NCBI GenBank assembly: GCA_023386365.1 | Contig: JAEWJX010000118.1 | Span: 10,083-74,082, forward strand | From: Actinomycetes bacterium | GTDB taxonomy: Bacteria; Actinomycetota; Actinomycetes; Actinomycetales; Microbacteriaceae | Direction: 5' to 3' | DNA length: 64,000 nt | In this document: positions 51,039 to 60,181 of the stretch, in pieces | Numbering within the stretch: position 1 is the first letter of the stretch | Layout of the letters: each line of letters starts with the position of its first letter | Program-made: the position numbers and the translations under genes | Notes under the pieces: generated by a model | Seen by the model: only the letters and a program-made list of their open reading frames with translations | The model's database searches: none | Told to the model about the DNA's origin: nothing

Positions 51039-52454
51039 GTGCTGAGAGTGGTGGAGGCGACGGCGCACGTGGTGCCGGTCGCGACACGGATCCCGTTCCG
51101 GTACGGGATCGCGGAGATGACCCGCGCCCCGCACGTGCTCGTGGAGGTGCGCATCGCGACGCCGACCGGCAGCGCGTCGGGCTGGGCGAGCGAGCATCTG
51201 CCGCCGAAGTGGTTCATCAAGGATGCGGAGCTGCCGTTCGCCGACGAGGTCGCGATCCTGTCGCGGGCGGTGCTGGCGGCGATCGACGAGGCCTCCCGGA
51301 TCGAAGCGGATCACGCGTTCGCGTTCGTGCGCGAACTGGACCGCCGACAGGTCGTGTGGGCGGAGCAGGCCGGGGTGTCGGGGCTGGTCGCGGGACTCGG
51401 GGTGGCGCTCGTCGAGCGCGCGCTCATCGATGCGGTGTGCCGCCACACGGCGACCCCGTTCGCCGACGCGCTCGACGACGGCACGCTCGGCTTCGACGCA
51501 TCCGAGGTGCACCCGGAGCTGGAGGGTGCGGAACCGTTCCGCGCGGCGCGGGGTCGCACGATCGCGGTGCGCCACACGGTGGGTCTCGCCGATCCGCTGA
51601 CCGACGCCGAGGTCACCGACGACCCAGGCGACGGTCTGCCGGTGAGCGTCGAGTCGGCCATCCGCCGGTACGGCGTCACGCGCTTCAAGCTGAAGACGGT
51701 CGGCGACGTCGACGCCGACGTGGCCCGCATCGCCGGCCTGCTGGCCCTCTGCGAGCGCACCGGCGTCGACCCGCGGTTCACGATCGACGGCAACGAGTCG
51801 ATGCGCACCGCCGAGCACCTCGCCGGGTGGATGCGGGGGCTGTTCGCGAGCCCCGTCGCCGACGCCCTCCGCGCCCGGCTCGACGCGGTGGAGCAGCCGA
51901 TGTACCGGGATGCGGCGCTCGGCGACGAGGCGGCGGCCGCTCTCGCCGAGGTCGGCTCGCTGGCGCCGGTGATCATCGACGAGTCGGACGACGCGTTCGA
52001 CACGGTGCGCCGGGCGATCGATCTCGGCTACGCGGGCGGCACCTACAAGGGGTGCAAGGGCGTCTTCCGCGGCCTCGCGAATGCGGCGCTCGTGGCGCAC
52101 CGCGGAGCCGACGGGACGCGCACGGTGCTCACCGCCGAAGACCTGAGCACCATCCCGCCGCTCACGGTGAACCAGGATCTGGTGGTCGCATCCGCGATGG
52201 GTCTCGGCCACATCGAGCGCAACGGTCACCACTACTTCGCGCGGTTCGCGCCCATCGATCCGACGCTCGCCGAGCGGACGCTCGCGGCGCACCCGGATGC
52301 GTTCGGCACGGTCGAGGGACGCCCGCGTCTGCGGATCGACGGCGGGCTGCTGCAGCTCGGGACGCTGCTGGATGCGCCGTTCGGTCTCGCGCCGGAGCCG
52401 GCGCCCGACGGGCTCGACGCGCTCACCCCGGAGGCCGCCGCCGCGCTCGCGTGA
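51039..52454 (+). CDS. Enolase-superfamily (mandelate racemase-like) enzyme
   Basis: The 471-residue protein has the superfamily barrel: RFKLKTVGD (KxK), TIDGNES, VIIDESDDAF and LTAEDLSTIPP supply the catalytic bases and magnesium ligands. Length is longer than usual, with an N-terminal cap. It would dehydrate or epimerise a sugar acid. The GTG at 51039 is chosen since GGGAGGA lies about 5 bases before it; a GTG at 51033 overlaps the glycosidase stop (GTGA) and is possible. Confidence 0.8.
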   Translation: MLRVVEATAHVVPVATRIPFRYGIAEMTRAPHVLVEVRIATPTGSASGWASEHLPPKWFIKDAELPFADEVAILSRAVLAAIDEASRIEADHAFAFVRELDRRQVVWAEQAGVSGLVAGLGVALVERALIDAVCRHTATPFADALDDGTLGFDASEVHPELEGAEPFRAARGRTIAVRHTVGLADPLTDAEVTDDPGDGLPVSVESAIRRYGVTRFKLKTVGDVDADVARIAGLLALCERTGVDPRFTIDGNESMRTAEHLAGWMRGLFASPVADALRARLDAVEQPMYRDAALGDEAAAALAEVGSLAPVIIDESDDAFDTVRRAIDLGYAGGTYKGCKGVFRGLANAALVAHRGADGTRTVLTAEDLSTIPPLTVNQDLVVASAMGLGHIERNGHHYFARFAPIDPTLAERTLAAHPDAFGTVEGRPRLRIDGGLLQLGTLLDAPFGLAPEPAPDGLDALTPEAAAALA

Positions 52455-52460
52455 GCTTCG

Positions 52461-53078
52461 CTACGCCCGAGGAGCTCGCTCCGAAACGATGTCGTCGAAC
52501 ATCGCTTCCAACCGAGTCAAATCGAGGTCCACGGCGGCGACGCGGCATGCCTCGTCGTTTCTCTCGCCCTGGACGCTTCGCCAATCGAGCACCCAGCCCG
52601 CCTCGCGCGCAATCTGGCTCCACATCAGCCGCTGAGTGCGGCCATTGCCTTCCCGAAACGGATGGATGTAGTTGAACGCGTCGTAGTGGAAAGCCAACCG
52701 TTCGACGAACTCGCGCCGCTCGAGACCCCGAAGCAAGGCCTCCTCGCGCAACGCTGCCGCGGCGCTCTCCGCCGCGCGTTCGATGAACGAGACGAGGAGG
52801 AACGGCTGGCTGCCCGGTGTGTCTCTCGTGAGGTCGACCGCGCGCAGTTGGCCCGCCCACTCGAAGACGTCCTGGAAGAGGTGACGGTGGATAGCTCGCA
52901 GCTGGGCGAGGTCACCCGTGGTCGGCGGCGGCGACTCGAGAAGCTGATTGGTTCGCGCCCACACGAGGTCGGCTTCTGCGAGCCGGAGTGCTTCCCTCGT
53001 CTCCACACCGAGCAGGTTCACAAGCACCCCGCTGACGGGGTCGACATAGGGGTCGTCGATCGGTTCGAAGGGGCTCAT
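52461..53078 (-). CDS. Fic/DOC-family adenylyltransferase toxin
   Basis: The 205-residue protein has the Fic motif HPFREGNGRTQR (near residue 140), which transfers AMP to target proteins. Its size is that of a bare Fic domain with no secretion (BID) extension. The adjacent VbhA-like antitoxin makes a class I Fic toxin-antitoxin pair. It lies on the minus strand between two genes of a plus-strand sugar cluster, and its coding sequence looks less GC-rich than its neighbours, suggesting insertion. Confidence 0.87.
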   Translation of the reverse strand: MSPFEPIDDPYVDPVSGVLVNLLGVETREALRLAEADLVWARTNQLLESPPPTTGDLAQLRAIHRHLFQDVFEWAGQLRAVDLTRDTPGSQPFLLVSFIERAAESAAAALREEALLRGLERREFVERLAFHYDAFNYIHPFREGNGRTQRLMWSQIAREAGWVLDWRSVQGERNDEACRVAAVDLDLTRLEAMFDDIVSERAPRA

Positions 53079-53099
53079 GCCGAGACGGATGCGAAGGCG

Positions 53100-53297
53100 T
53101 CAGTCGGTGAGGCCGTATCGCTTGCGGGCCCTCTCGACGAGGTCATCGGAGGTGATACGACCGGCGATGTAGTCCCGCCCGTCCTTGCGCGCGTGAGCAC
53201 TCGCCCGTAGCCCCTCCATCTCGCCACTGTGGAAGGACTCCGCAACACGCTGTTCTCGCTCAACGCGATCGGTGTCGGGCTGTCCTTTGAGCTTCAC
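53100..53297 (-). CDS. VbhA-like antitoxin
   Basis: The 65-residue protein carries the VbhA inhibition motif S-x-x-x-E-G within HSGEMEGLRA (near residue 24), which inserts into the Fic active site and blocks ATP orientation. A helical C-terminus (SDDLVERARKRYG) follows. It is upstream of and 21 bases from the Fic gene on the same strand. Confidence 0.82.
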   Translation of the reverse strand: MKLKGQPDTDRVEREQRVAESFHSGEMEGLRASAHARKDGRDYIAGRITSDDLVERARKRYGLTD

Positions 53298-53409
53298 GAT
53301 GCTCCTCCGCTCGGGCCTCTACTCGGCCATTGTATGTTTCGCTCGCGGTATTCGGAGGCTGGCGCGCGCGGCCTCGGGACCGCGGCAGCGTGCTCTCGTC
53401 GTTTACTGC

Positions 53410-53427
53410 TGAGCAATCGGTTGCGCA
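53410..53427. promoter_or_regulatory. LacI-type operator before the aldolase operon
   Basis: TGAGCAATCGGTTGCGCA is an 18-base palindrome (7 of 9 positions) with a central CG, the pattern bound by LacI-family regulators. It lies 45 bases before the chosen start of the DapA-like gene. A LacI gene ends this operon. Confidence 0.6.
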
Positions 53428-53472
53428 TCGCGTGAATCCGTGGTTGGATCGACCCCAATGAAAGGCCTGTCA

Positions 53473-54528
53473 ATGACGACTCACGACCTTGCGCGCACCC
53501 CCCTCGACGTGTTCCGAGCGGGCACGGTGATCCCCGCGCACGTGCTCTCCCTCACCGAAGACCTGCGCATCGACGAACGCCGCCAGCGCGCCCTCACCCG
53601 CTACTACCTCGACGCCGGAGTGGGCGGGCTCGCCGTCGGCGTGCACACCACCCAGTTCGGCATCCGCGCCGCCGGCATGTACGCCGACGTGCTGCGCCTC
53701 GCATCCGAAACCGCCCGCGACTGGACCGCGCGCCCCCTCGCGCTCATCGCCGGAGTCACCGGCGACACCCCCCAAGCTGTGGCCGAGGCCGAGACCGCCA
53801 CCGGCCTCGGCTACACGGCCGCGCTCCTCAACGTCGCCGCCTGGAAGGGGCGAGACGAGGCCGACATCCTCGCCCATGTGCGCACGGTCGCGCAGGTGAT
53901 GCCGATCGTCGGATTCGCGCTGCTGCCCGAAGTGGGCGGGTTCCACCTGTCCCGCGCGTTCTGGCGCGAGTTCGCCGCCATCCCGGACGTCATCGGCATC
54001 AAGATGGCGCCGTTCAACCGGTACCGCACCCTCGACATCGTCGGCGGCGTCGTCGACGCGCACGCCGAAGACCGCATCACCCTCTACACCGGCAACGACG
54101 ACCACATCGTGCTCGACCTGCTGCAGCCGTTCCGCATCCCCCGAGACGGCGAGCAGGTCACCGTGAGGGTGCGGGGCGGGCTGCTCGGGCACTGGAGCGT
54201 GTGGACGAAGCGGGCCGTCGAGCAGTTCGAGCTGATCCGGGCGCTCCCCGACGACGCGCCCGTGCCCGTCGACCTGCTCGCCCTCGACGCGGCCGTCACC
54301 GACGCCAACGGCGCCGTCTACGACGCCCGCAACGACTTCGCCGGATGCATCCCCGGATGCCACGAGATCCTCCGCAGGCAGGGCCTGTTCGCCGGGACGT
54401 GGTGCCTCGACCCGACCGAGACCCTCTCCCCCGGGCAGCTCGACGAGATCGACCGCGTCATCCGCGACCACCCCGACCTCACCGACGACGACTTCGTGGC
54501 CGCCGGCCTCGAGCGCTGGCTCGCCTGA
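53473..54528 (+). CDS. Dihydrodipicolinate synthase/aldolase-family protein
   Basis: The 351-residue protein is a DapA-fold class I aldolase. The Schiff-base lysine is probably in GIKMAPFNRYR (near residue 179), with LYTGNDDHIVLD after it. Such enzymes cleave or form 2-keto acids such as 2-keto-3-deoxy sugar acids. The ATG at 53473 follows AAAGG by 8 bases; a start 15 bases upstream is possible. It leads a six-gene operon running to the LacI gene. Confidence 0.83.
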   Translation: MTTHDLARTPLDVFRAGTVIPAHVLSLTEDLRIDERRQRALTRYYLDAGVGGLAVGVHTTQFGIRAAGMYADVLRLASETARDWTARPLALIAGVTGDTPQAVAEAETATGLGYTAALLNVAAWKGRDEADILAHVRTVAQVMPIVGFALLPEVGGFHLSRAFWREFAAIPDVIGIKMAPFNRYRTLDIVGGVVDAHAEDRITLYTGNDDHIVLDLLQPFRIPRDGEQVTVRVRGGLLGHWSVWTKRAVEQFELIRALPDDAPVPVDLLALDAAVTDANGAVYDARNDFAGCIPGCHEILRRQGLFAGTWCLDPTETLSPGQLDEIDRVIRDHPDLTDDDFVAAGLERWLA

Positions 54529-54554
54529 CCACCACACGCACCGAACAGGACACC

Positions 54555-55604
54555 ATGACAGACGAACTGCTGACCTTCGACACCCTCCCCGAGCGCTTCG
54601 CCACCGTCGACGCGCTCGACGAGTTCATGTCGAGGCCCACCCCCGACACCGTGCGCGAGCTCGCCGACCTCGACGGCGACATCATCGTGCTCGGAGTCGC
54701 GGGAAAGATGGGCATCGGCCTGGCGCGCCTGCTGAAGCGCGCGGCCCCCCACAAGCGCATCGTCGGCGTCGCCCGGTTCAGCGAGGAAGGCACCCGCGAG
54801 AAGCTCGAAGAGGCCGGCGTCGAAGCGATCCAGGCCGACCTGCTCGACCGCGACCAGGTGGATGCGCTCCCGAAGCTGCCGAACGTCATCTACATGGCGG
54901 GCCTCAAGTTCGACTACCGCGGGCGTGAGGACTTCCTGTGGGCGATGAACACCCTCGTCCCGGCGTACGTGGGCGACGCGTTCCGCGACTCGCGGATCGT
55001 GGCGCTGTCGACCATCCACGTGTACCCGTGGAGCGACCCGCGCCGCGGGGGCGTCACCGAAGACTCCCCGCCGCTCGCCCGCAGCGGCGAGTACGCGAAC
55101 TCGGTCGTCGGACGTGAGCGCACCTTCCAGTACCACTCCCGCATCCACGGCACCCCCGGCCGGGTCGTGCGCTTCGTGTACGCGATCGACATGCGGTACG
55201 GCGTGCTGCAGGAGATCGCCACGTGGGTGAAGAACGGCACCCCCATCCCGCTCGCCACCGGCAACGTCAACGTGCAGTGGCAGGGGGACGCCATCAACCA
55301 CTTCGCGCGCCTGCTCACGCGGGTCGACACCCCGTCGACGCCCATCAACATCGGCGGCCCCGAGAACGTGTCGGTGCGCCGCATCGCGGAGTCCTTCGGC
55401 GAGCGCTTCGGCATCGCCCCGGTGTTCGAGGGTCAGGAGAGCGACCTCGCGCTGCTCGTGAACTGCGACCGCGCCGCCGCCGAACTGGGCAACCCGGTGG
55501 TTCCGGTTGAGCGGATGGTGGACTGGGTGGCCGACTGGGTGCAGAACGACATGCCCACCTACGGCAAGCCCAGCAAGTTCCAGATCCGGGACGGGATCTT
55601 CTGA
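54555..55604 (+). CDS. NAD(P)-dependent epimerase/dehydratase (extended SDR)
   Basis: The 349-residue protein has IIVLGVAGKMGIGLARLLKR as the cofactor loop and a YANSVVGRE stretch in place of the usual YxxxK, so the catalytic lysine is not obvious. The C-terminus has NVSVRRIAESFGERFG typical of NAD-epimerases. It may act on a keto-sugar. The stop overlaps the CoA-transferase ATG by one base. Confidence 0.75.
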   Translation: MTDELLTFDTLPERFATVDALDEFMSRPTPDTVRELADLDGDIIVLGVAGKMGIGLARLLKRAAPHKRIVGVARFSEEGTREKLEEAGVEAIQADLLDRDQVDALPKLPNVIYMAGLKFDYRGREDFLWAMNTLVPAYVGDAFRDSRIVALSTIHVYPWSDPRRGGVTEDSPPLARSGEYANSVVGRERTFQYHSRIHGTPGRVVRFVYAIDMRYGVLQEIATWVKNGTPIPLATGNVNVQWQGDAINHFARLLTRVDTPSTPINIGGPENVSVRRIAESFGERFGIAPVFEGQESDLALLVNCDRAAAELGNPVVPVERMVDWVADWVQNDMPTYGKPSKFQIRDGIF

Positions 55605-56782
55605 TGGCGGGCATGCTCGACGGGGTCCGCGTCGTCAGCTTCACCCACTTCCTGCAGGGCCCGTCGGCGAGCCAACTGCTCGCCGACCTGGGCGCGGATG
55701 TGGTGAAGGTCGAGCCGAAGGGCGGCGCGTTCGAGCGCTCATGGACCGGACCCGACCGGTTCGTCGAGGGCTACTCGCCGTTCTTCGCACTCGGCAACCG
55801 CAACGTGCGCAGCATCGTCGCCGACCTCAAGAACCCGGACGGCATCGAGGTGGTGCGGGGGCTGCTCGCATCCGCGGATGTGCTGATCGAGAGCTTCCGC
55901 CCCGGCACGATGGACAAGCTCGGCCTCGGCTACGAAGAGCTCTCGGCGGCGAACCCGCGGCTCGTGTACGCGTCGCTGTCGGGCTACGGCTCCGACGGCC
56001 CGTACCGCGACCGCCCCGGCCAGGATGTGCTGATCCAGGCTCTGTCGGGCCTCGCCATGGCGACCGGCCGCGCCGACGCCCCACCGACACCCGTGGGCGC
56101 CTGCGTGGTCGACCAGCATGCCGCCGTGCTCGGCGCGTTCGGCATCCTCGCCGCGCTGCACGGCCGCGAACGCACCGGTCGCGGTTCGCTCGTCGAATCG
56201 AACCTGCTGAACGCGGCACTCGACCTGCAGATCGAACCGCTCGCCTACGCGCTCAACGGGTTCCCGTCGAACCGTTCCGCGAGCGGGGTGTCGTCGCCGT
56301 TCTACACCGCCCCCTACGGGGTGTTCGCCACCGCCGACGGCTTCCTCTGCATCTCGCTCACCGGCCTCGACGCCCTCGAGCGGGTGTTCGCCGACACCTG
56401 GTTCGCCGACGTCGACACGTCGGCGCGGTACGACGAACGCGACGCCGTGAACGACCGTGTCGCGGAGCACATGCGCACCCGCTCGACCGCCGAATGGGAA
56501 CAGCACTTCGGCGAGCACCGGATGTGGTTCGCGCCGGTGCAGGGCTACGACCAGGTGATGACCGACCCGCAGGTGCTGCACAACGACTCGTTCGACGCGT
56601 TCGAGCACCCGACGGCGGGCACCATCCGCACCCTCAAGCATCCGGTCATGTACGACGGCGAGCGCCCCGGCATCCGCACCGCGCCGCCCGAGCTCGGGCA
56701 GCACACCCGCGAGGTGCTCGCCGCCCTGGGCTACGACGACGAGGCCGGGGACGCGCTCGTCGCGTCGGGGGCGGTCGGCTAG
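55604..56782 (+). CDS. Family III CoA-transferase (CaiB/BaiF)
   Basis: The 392-residue protein has LADLGADVVKVEPKGG, the LIESFRPGTMDKLGLGYEEL segment and YASLSGYGSDGPYRDRPGQDVLIQ. The catalytic Asp of CaiB enzymes corresponds to the GQD motif. It would move CoA between carboxylic acids. Its place in a sugar-type operon with a crotonase is unusual. It is overlapped by one base at the start and directly abuts the next gene. Confidence 0.87.
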   Translation: MAGMLDGVRVVSFTHFLQGPSASQLLADLGADVVKVEPKGGAFERSWTGPDRFVEGYSPFFALGNRNVRSIVADLKNPDGIEVVRGLLASADVLIESFRPGTMDKLGLGYEELSAANPRLVYASLSGYGSDGPYRDRPGQDVLIQALSGLAMATGRADAPPTPVGACVVDQHAAVLGAFGILAALHGRERTGRGSLVESNLLNAALDLQIEPLAYALNGFPSNRSASGVSSPFYTAPYGVFATADGFLCISLTGLDALERVFADTWFADVDTSARYDERDAVNDRVAEHMRTRSTAEWEQHFGEHRMWFAPVQGYDQVMTDPQVLHNDSFDAFEHPTAGTIRTLKHPVMYDGERPGIRTAPPELGQHTREVLAALGYDDEAGDALVASGAVG

Positions 56783-57577
56783 ATGACGGCCGCCGGCACC
56801 GACGAGCTGCTCGTCACGCGCGACGGCACCCGACTGTCGCTGGTGCTGAACCGCCCGCACGCGCGCAACGCGGTGTCGCCTGCGATGCTCGACGCGCTCG
56901 TCGCAGCGGTGGCGGATGCGCGCACGCAGCGCACCGACGTGGTCACGATCACCGGCGCCGGTGGCTTCTTCTGCGCGGGCGCCGACATCACCTCCTACGC
57001 GGAACCCCACGGACGGCCCGCCGAACTGGAGGCCTTCACCCGCAAGGCACGAGAGTTGTGCCGCGCGCTCGAGACACTGGATGCGGTGACGGTAGCCGCC
57101 GTCGACGGCCCGTGCCTCGGCGGCGGATTCGAGCTCGCGCTCGCCTGCGACCTCGTGATCGCCGCCGACACGGCACGGTTCGGCCTGCCCGAGACCCGCC
57201 TCGGCCTGATCCCCGGGTGGGGTGGCACGCAACGCCTCACGGCCGCGATCGGCGCCCCGCGCGCCCGGCGCCTCATCCTCACGGCCGAACTCGTCGGCGC
57301 CGCACAGGCCGCCGAGTGGGGAGTCGTCGCGCGCGTGGTCGGTTCCGACGAGCTGGCCGGCGAACTCGAACGCGTGGCCGCCGACCTGCTCGAGCGCGCC
57401 CCCCTCGCCCTCGCCGCCGCGAAGCGCGCCATCCGCGCCGCCGAGACCCCCGCCTGGCCCACCGTCGGAGCCGCCCGCGAAACCGTCGAACTTCTGGCCC
57501 TGTTCGCCACCGCAGACGGCGCCGAAGGCATCGACGCGTTCATCGCCAAGCGCCGCCCCCACTTCACCGGAGCCTGA
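56783..57577 (+). CDS. Enoyl-CoA hydratase/isomerase-family protein
   Basis: The 264-residue crotonase has SRVSPAM-like entry ARNAVSPAMLDAL, the oxyanion segment CAGADITSY and GPCLGGGFELALACDLVIAAD, and GLPETRLGLIPGWGGTQRL. Two Glu residues used by hydratases are found (FELALACDL region and LPETRLGL), so hydration is plausible. It follows the CoA-transferase with no gap, implying shared CoA-thioester chemistry. Confidence 0.85.
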   Translation: MTAAGTDELLVTRDGTRLSLVLNRPHARNAVSPAMLDALVAAVADARTQRTDVVTITGAGGFFCAGADITSYAEPHGRPAELEAFTRKARELCRALETLDAVTVAAVDGPCLGGGFELALACDLVIAADTARFGLPETRLGLIPGWGGTQRLTAAIGAPRARRLILTAELVGAAQAAEWGVVARVVGSDELAGELERVAADLLERAPLALAAAKRAIRAAETPAWPTVGAARETVELLALFATADGAEGIDAFIAKRRPHFTGA

Positions 57578-57585
57578 GGAGACGC

Positions 57586-58965
57586 ATGCTGCCCGCCCAC
57601 ACCTCGCCCCACCTCGACACCTGGCGCCTCGAACCGGCCGTGCCGCCGTACCACGGCATCCCCGTGCTGGCCGAGGTCGACGTGCTCGTCGTCGGGCTGG
57701 GCGCCGCGGGTGTCGCCGCCGCGACCGTCGCCGCCGAAGAGGGCCTCAGCGTGCTCGCCGTCGAACGGTACGGATTCGCGGGCGGCGCCGCCGTCGCCGG
57801 GATGTCGGGCACCGTGTGCGGGCTCTACCTCGCCACCGACGACCCCGACGACGGCCCCACCCAGGTGGTCGCCGGGTTCACGGAACGCTTCCGCGCCGGC
57901 CTCGAATCCCGCGGCGGCCTCACCGCCCCGCAGCGCTACGGCAAGACCTGGACGGTCGCCCACGACCCGCTCGTGTGGCGCGAGACGGCGGATGCGCTGC
58001 TCACCGCCGCCGGGGTGCGCGTCATGTACCACGCGACCGTCAGCGCCGTCGTGATGGACGGATCGCGCGTACGCGGCGCGATCATCGAGTCGAGCGCCGG
58101 GCGTGCCGCCGTGCACGCCAAACGCACCATCGACGCATCCGGAGACGCCGCGGTGGTGGCGCGGGCCGGTGGCGAGTACTTCTTCGGCGACGGGGGCCGC
58201 ATCCAGAACCCCACCATGTTCTTCCGGCTCGGCGGCGTCGACACTGACGCCTTCTGGGCCGCCTACGGCGACGACACCATCTGCCCGCCCTGGCTCACCG
58301 ACGCCATCCGCACCGCCCGCGACGGAGGCAGCGACCTGCCGCGCGAGAAGGTGTGGATCTTCCGCACCACCCGGCCCGGCGAACTGCTCGTCAACGCCAC
58401 CCGCCTCGCCGCCGCCGACGGGCGCGTGCTCAACGTGATCGACCCCGAAGACTTCACCATCGCCGAGATCGCCGGACGTCGGCAGGTGCGCGCCTACGCC
58501 GGGTTCCTGCGCGACACGATGCCCGGATGCGCGGACGCGTACGTCGTCGACACCGGTGTGGAGGCCGGCATCCGCCAGACCCGCAGCATCGTCGCCGACG
58601 TGCCGCTCACCAACGACGACGTCGTCGGGTGCCGCAAACGCGATGACGCGATCGCCCGGTCGCCGTGGCCGATCGAACTGCACGACGGCGCCCGACCGAA
58701 ACTGCACTGGCTGCTCGACGACTGGTACGAGGTGCCGTACGGCAGCCTGCTGCCCGCCGGACTCGACGACATCATCGTCGCCGGACGCTGCCTCGGCGCC
58801 GAACACGAAGCCCTCGCGTCGGCGCGCGTGACGGCACAATGCTTCGAATATGGTCATGCGGCCGCTCGCGCGGCTATTCTGTCGCTCGCCTCGGATCGCG
58901 CGCTGCGCGACATCGATGTCGCCGAGCTGCGCCGGACAATGCGGCGCGCAGGCAGCGCTCTGTGA
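57586..58965 (+). CDS. FAD-dependent oxidoreductase
   Basis: The 459-residue protein has the dinucleotide motif VDVLVVGLGAAGVAAATVAAE near residue 28 and a second FAD motif at the C-terminus (DDIIVAGRCLGAEHEALASAR). The middle matches FAD_oxidored proteins often found with polysaccharide or sugar-acid catabolism. The substrate is unknown. A GAGGAGA ribosome binding site lies close to the ATG, 8 bases after the crotonase gene. Confidence 0.82.
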   Translation: MLPAHTSPHLDTWRLEPAVPPYHGIPVLAEVDVLVVGLGAAGVAAATVAAEEGLSVLAVERYGFAGGAAVAGMSGTVCGLYLATDDPDDGPTQVVAGFTERFRAGLESRGGLTAPQRYGKTWTVAHDPLVWRETADALLTAAGVRVMYHATVSAVVMDGSRVRGAIIESSAGRAAVHAKRTIDASGDAAVVARAGGEYFFGDGGRIQNPTMFFRLGGVDTDAFWAAYGDDTICPPWLTDAIRTARDGGSDLPREKVWIFRTTRPGELLVNATRLAAADGRVLNVIDPEDFTIAEIAGRRQVRAYAGFLRDTMPGCADAYVVDTGVEAGIRQTRSIVADVPLTNDDVVGCRKRDDAIARSPWPIELHDGARPKLHWLLDDWYEVPYGSLLPAGLDDIIVAGRCLGAEHEALASARVTAQCFEYGHAAARAAILSLASDRALRDIDVAELRRTMRRAGSAL

Positions 58966-58986
58966 TCGGAAATCGGGTAACAAGAC

Positions 58987-59997
58987 ATGGTGAGACTCAA
59001 AGACGTCGCCGCCCTCGCCGGAGTTTCGGTATCCGTCGCCTCGCGCGCCCTCACCGATGACGCGCACGCGCGCATCAGCCCCGAGACGCGCGCCCGCATC
59101 GCCGCAGCCGCCACCGAACTCGGCTACCAGCCCGACCACCGTGCTCGCGCGCTGCGGCTCTCCCGGTCGGGCGCCATCGCGCTGATCGTGCCCGAAGTGA
59201 ACAACGCCATCTTCGGCGGACTGCACTCCGGCATCCAGGACGCCTGCCAGACCCGCCGCACCGCGGTGCTCCTCGGCCAGCTGAACGCATCCGACCGCTC
59301 CGCCGACTCGCTGTCGCGGCTCATCGGGAACGGGCGCGTCGACGGCGTGATCCTGCAGCGCGCCGAAGACTACGACGACGCGTCGCTGCAGGCGGCGCTC
59401 AACATCTCCGTACCGACCGTGCTGTTCAACTCGCGCCTCCCCGGACGGGTCGGATCGGTGGTGCTCGACGACCCCGCGGCGGTGCGGATCGCGGTGGAGC
59501 ATCTGCGCGGACTCGGCCACCGGCACATCGGCTTCATCGCCGGTGCCGCACACCACGACGCCGCGGCCCGCCGACTCGAGGCGTTCACCGAACTGACCGC
59601 CGGCGACGAGCCGCACCCCGAGTGGACGCAGTCGGGTGGCTGGGAGGCGCCCGCCGGTCACGACGCGATGACGCGCATCCTGAGCCTCGACCGCCGGCCC
59701 ACCGCGATCGTCGTGGCGTCGCTCAACGCCGCGGTCGGCGCCCTGCACGCGGCCGCCGCGCTGGGCGTGCGGGTGCCCGACGAGCTGTCGATCGTGTCGA
59801 TCCACGACGCGTGGATCGCCTCCTACACGGTGCCGGAACTCACGACCGTGCGGATGCCGATGGCCGACGCCGGCCACCGCGCTGCCACGATGCTGCTCGA
59901 CCACCTCGACGGCGCCGACCTCGACGACCTGGTGGTCGACGACCCCGCGCCCGAGCTGCTCGCCCGCGGCTCGAGCACCGCATCCCGGTCCGCTTAG
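58987..59997 (+). CDS. LacI-family transcriptional regulator
   Basis: Residues 1-55 are a LacI HTH (MVRLKDVAALAGVSVSVASRAL and the hinge HARISPETRARIAAAATELGYQP in parts). Residues 60-336 form a periplasmic-binding-protein-like sensor domain. It is 21 bases after the FAD oxidoreductase and probably controls the cluster through the CG-centred palindromes at 48499 and 53410. The effector is unknown. Confidence 0.9.
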   Translation: MVRLKDVAALAGVSVSVASRALTDDAHARISPETRARIAAAATELGYQPDHRARALRLSRSGAIALIVPEVNNAIFGGLHSGIQDACQTRRTAVLLGQLNASDRSADSLSRLIGNGRVDGVILQRAEDYDDASLQAALNISVPTVLFNSRLPGRVGSVVLDDPAAVRIAVEHLRGLGHRHIGFIAGAAHHDAAARRLEAFTELTAGDEPHPEWTQSGGWEAPAGHDAMTRILSLDRRPTAIVVASLNAAVGALHAAAALGVRVPDELSIVSIHDAWIASYTVPELTTVRMPMADAGHRAATMLLDHLDGADLDDLVVDDPAPELLARGSSTASRSA

Positions 59998-60021
59998 CGG
60001 TCTCTCCCTCCCCTCCCCTCT

Positions 60022-60140
60022 CAACTCAAGGACTCGGGCTCGCAAGTCAAGGAGGTGGTGGGGCGAATGTGGCCCCTGAGGCTCTTCGGCCACATAGGCC
60101 ACACGGGTTCCTTGATTCGAGAGCTCGAGTCCTTGATTTG
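60022..60140. repeat. Nested inverted repeat between convergent genes
   Basis: Arms of 32 bases (60022-60053 and 60109-60140) pair with few mismatches and share CAA.TCAAGGACTCG; inside is a perfect ATGTGGCC/GGCCACAT hairpin (60067-60095). It lies between LacI and DUF6807 genes, which converge. It could be a REP-type element or a bidirectional terminator; no uridine tract is seen. Confidence 0.6.
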
Positions 60141-60181
60141 TGCAGGTGCGCGAGGCAGGTGGGGCCTGCCAGGTGGGCGGG

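Noticed and set aside
56995..60102. Open frame of over 1000 codons on the minus strand opposite crotonase, FAD oxidoreductase and LacI genes
   Set aside because: Composition is Arg/Gly/Val-rich and repetitive, with no family match, and the plus strand genes are all recognisable.
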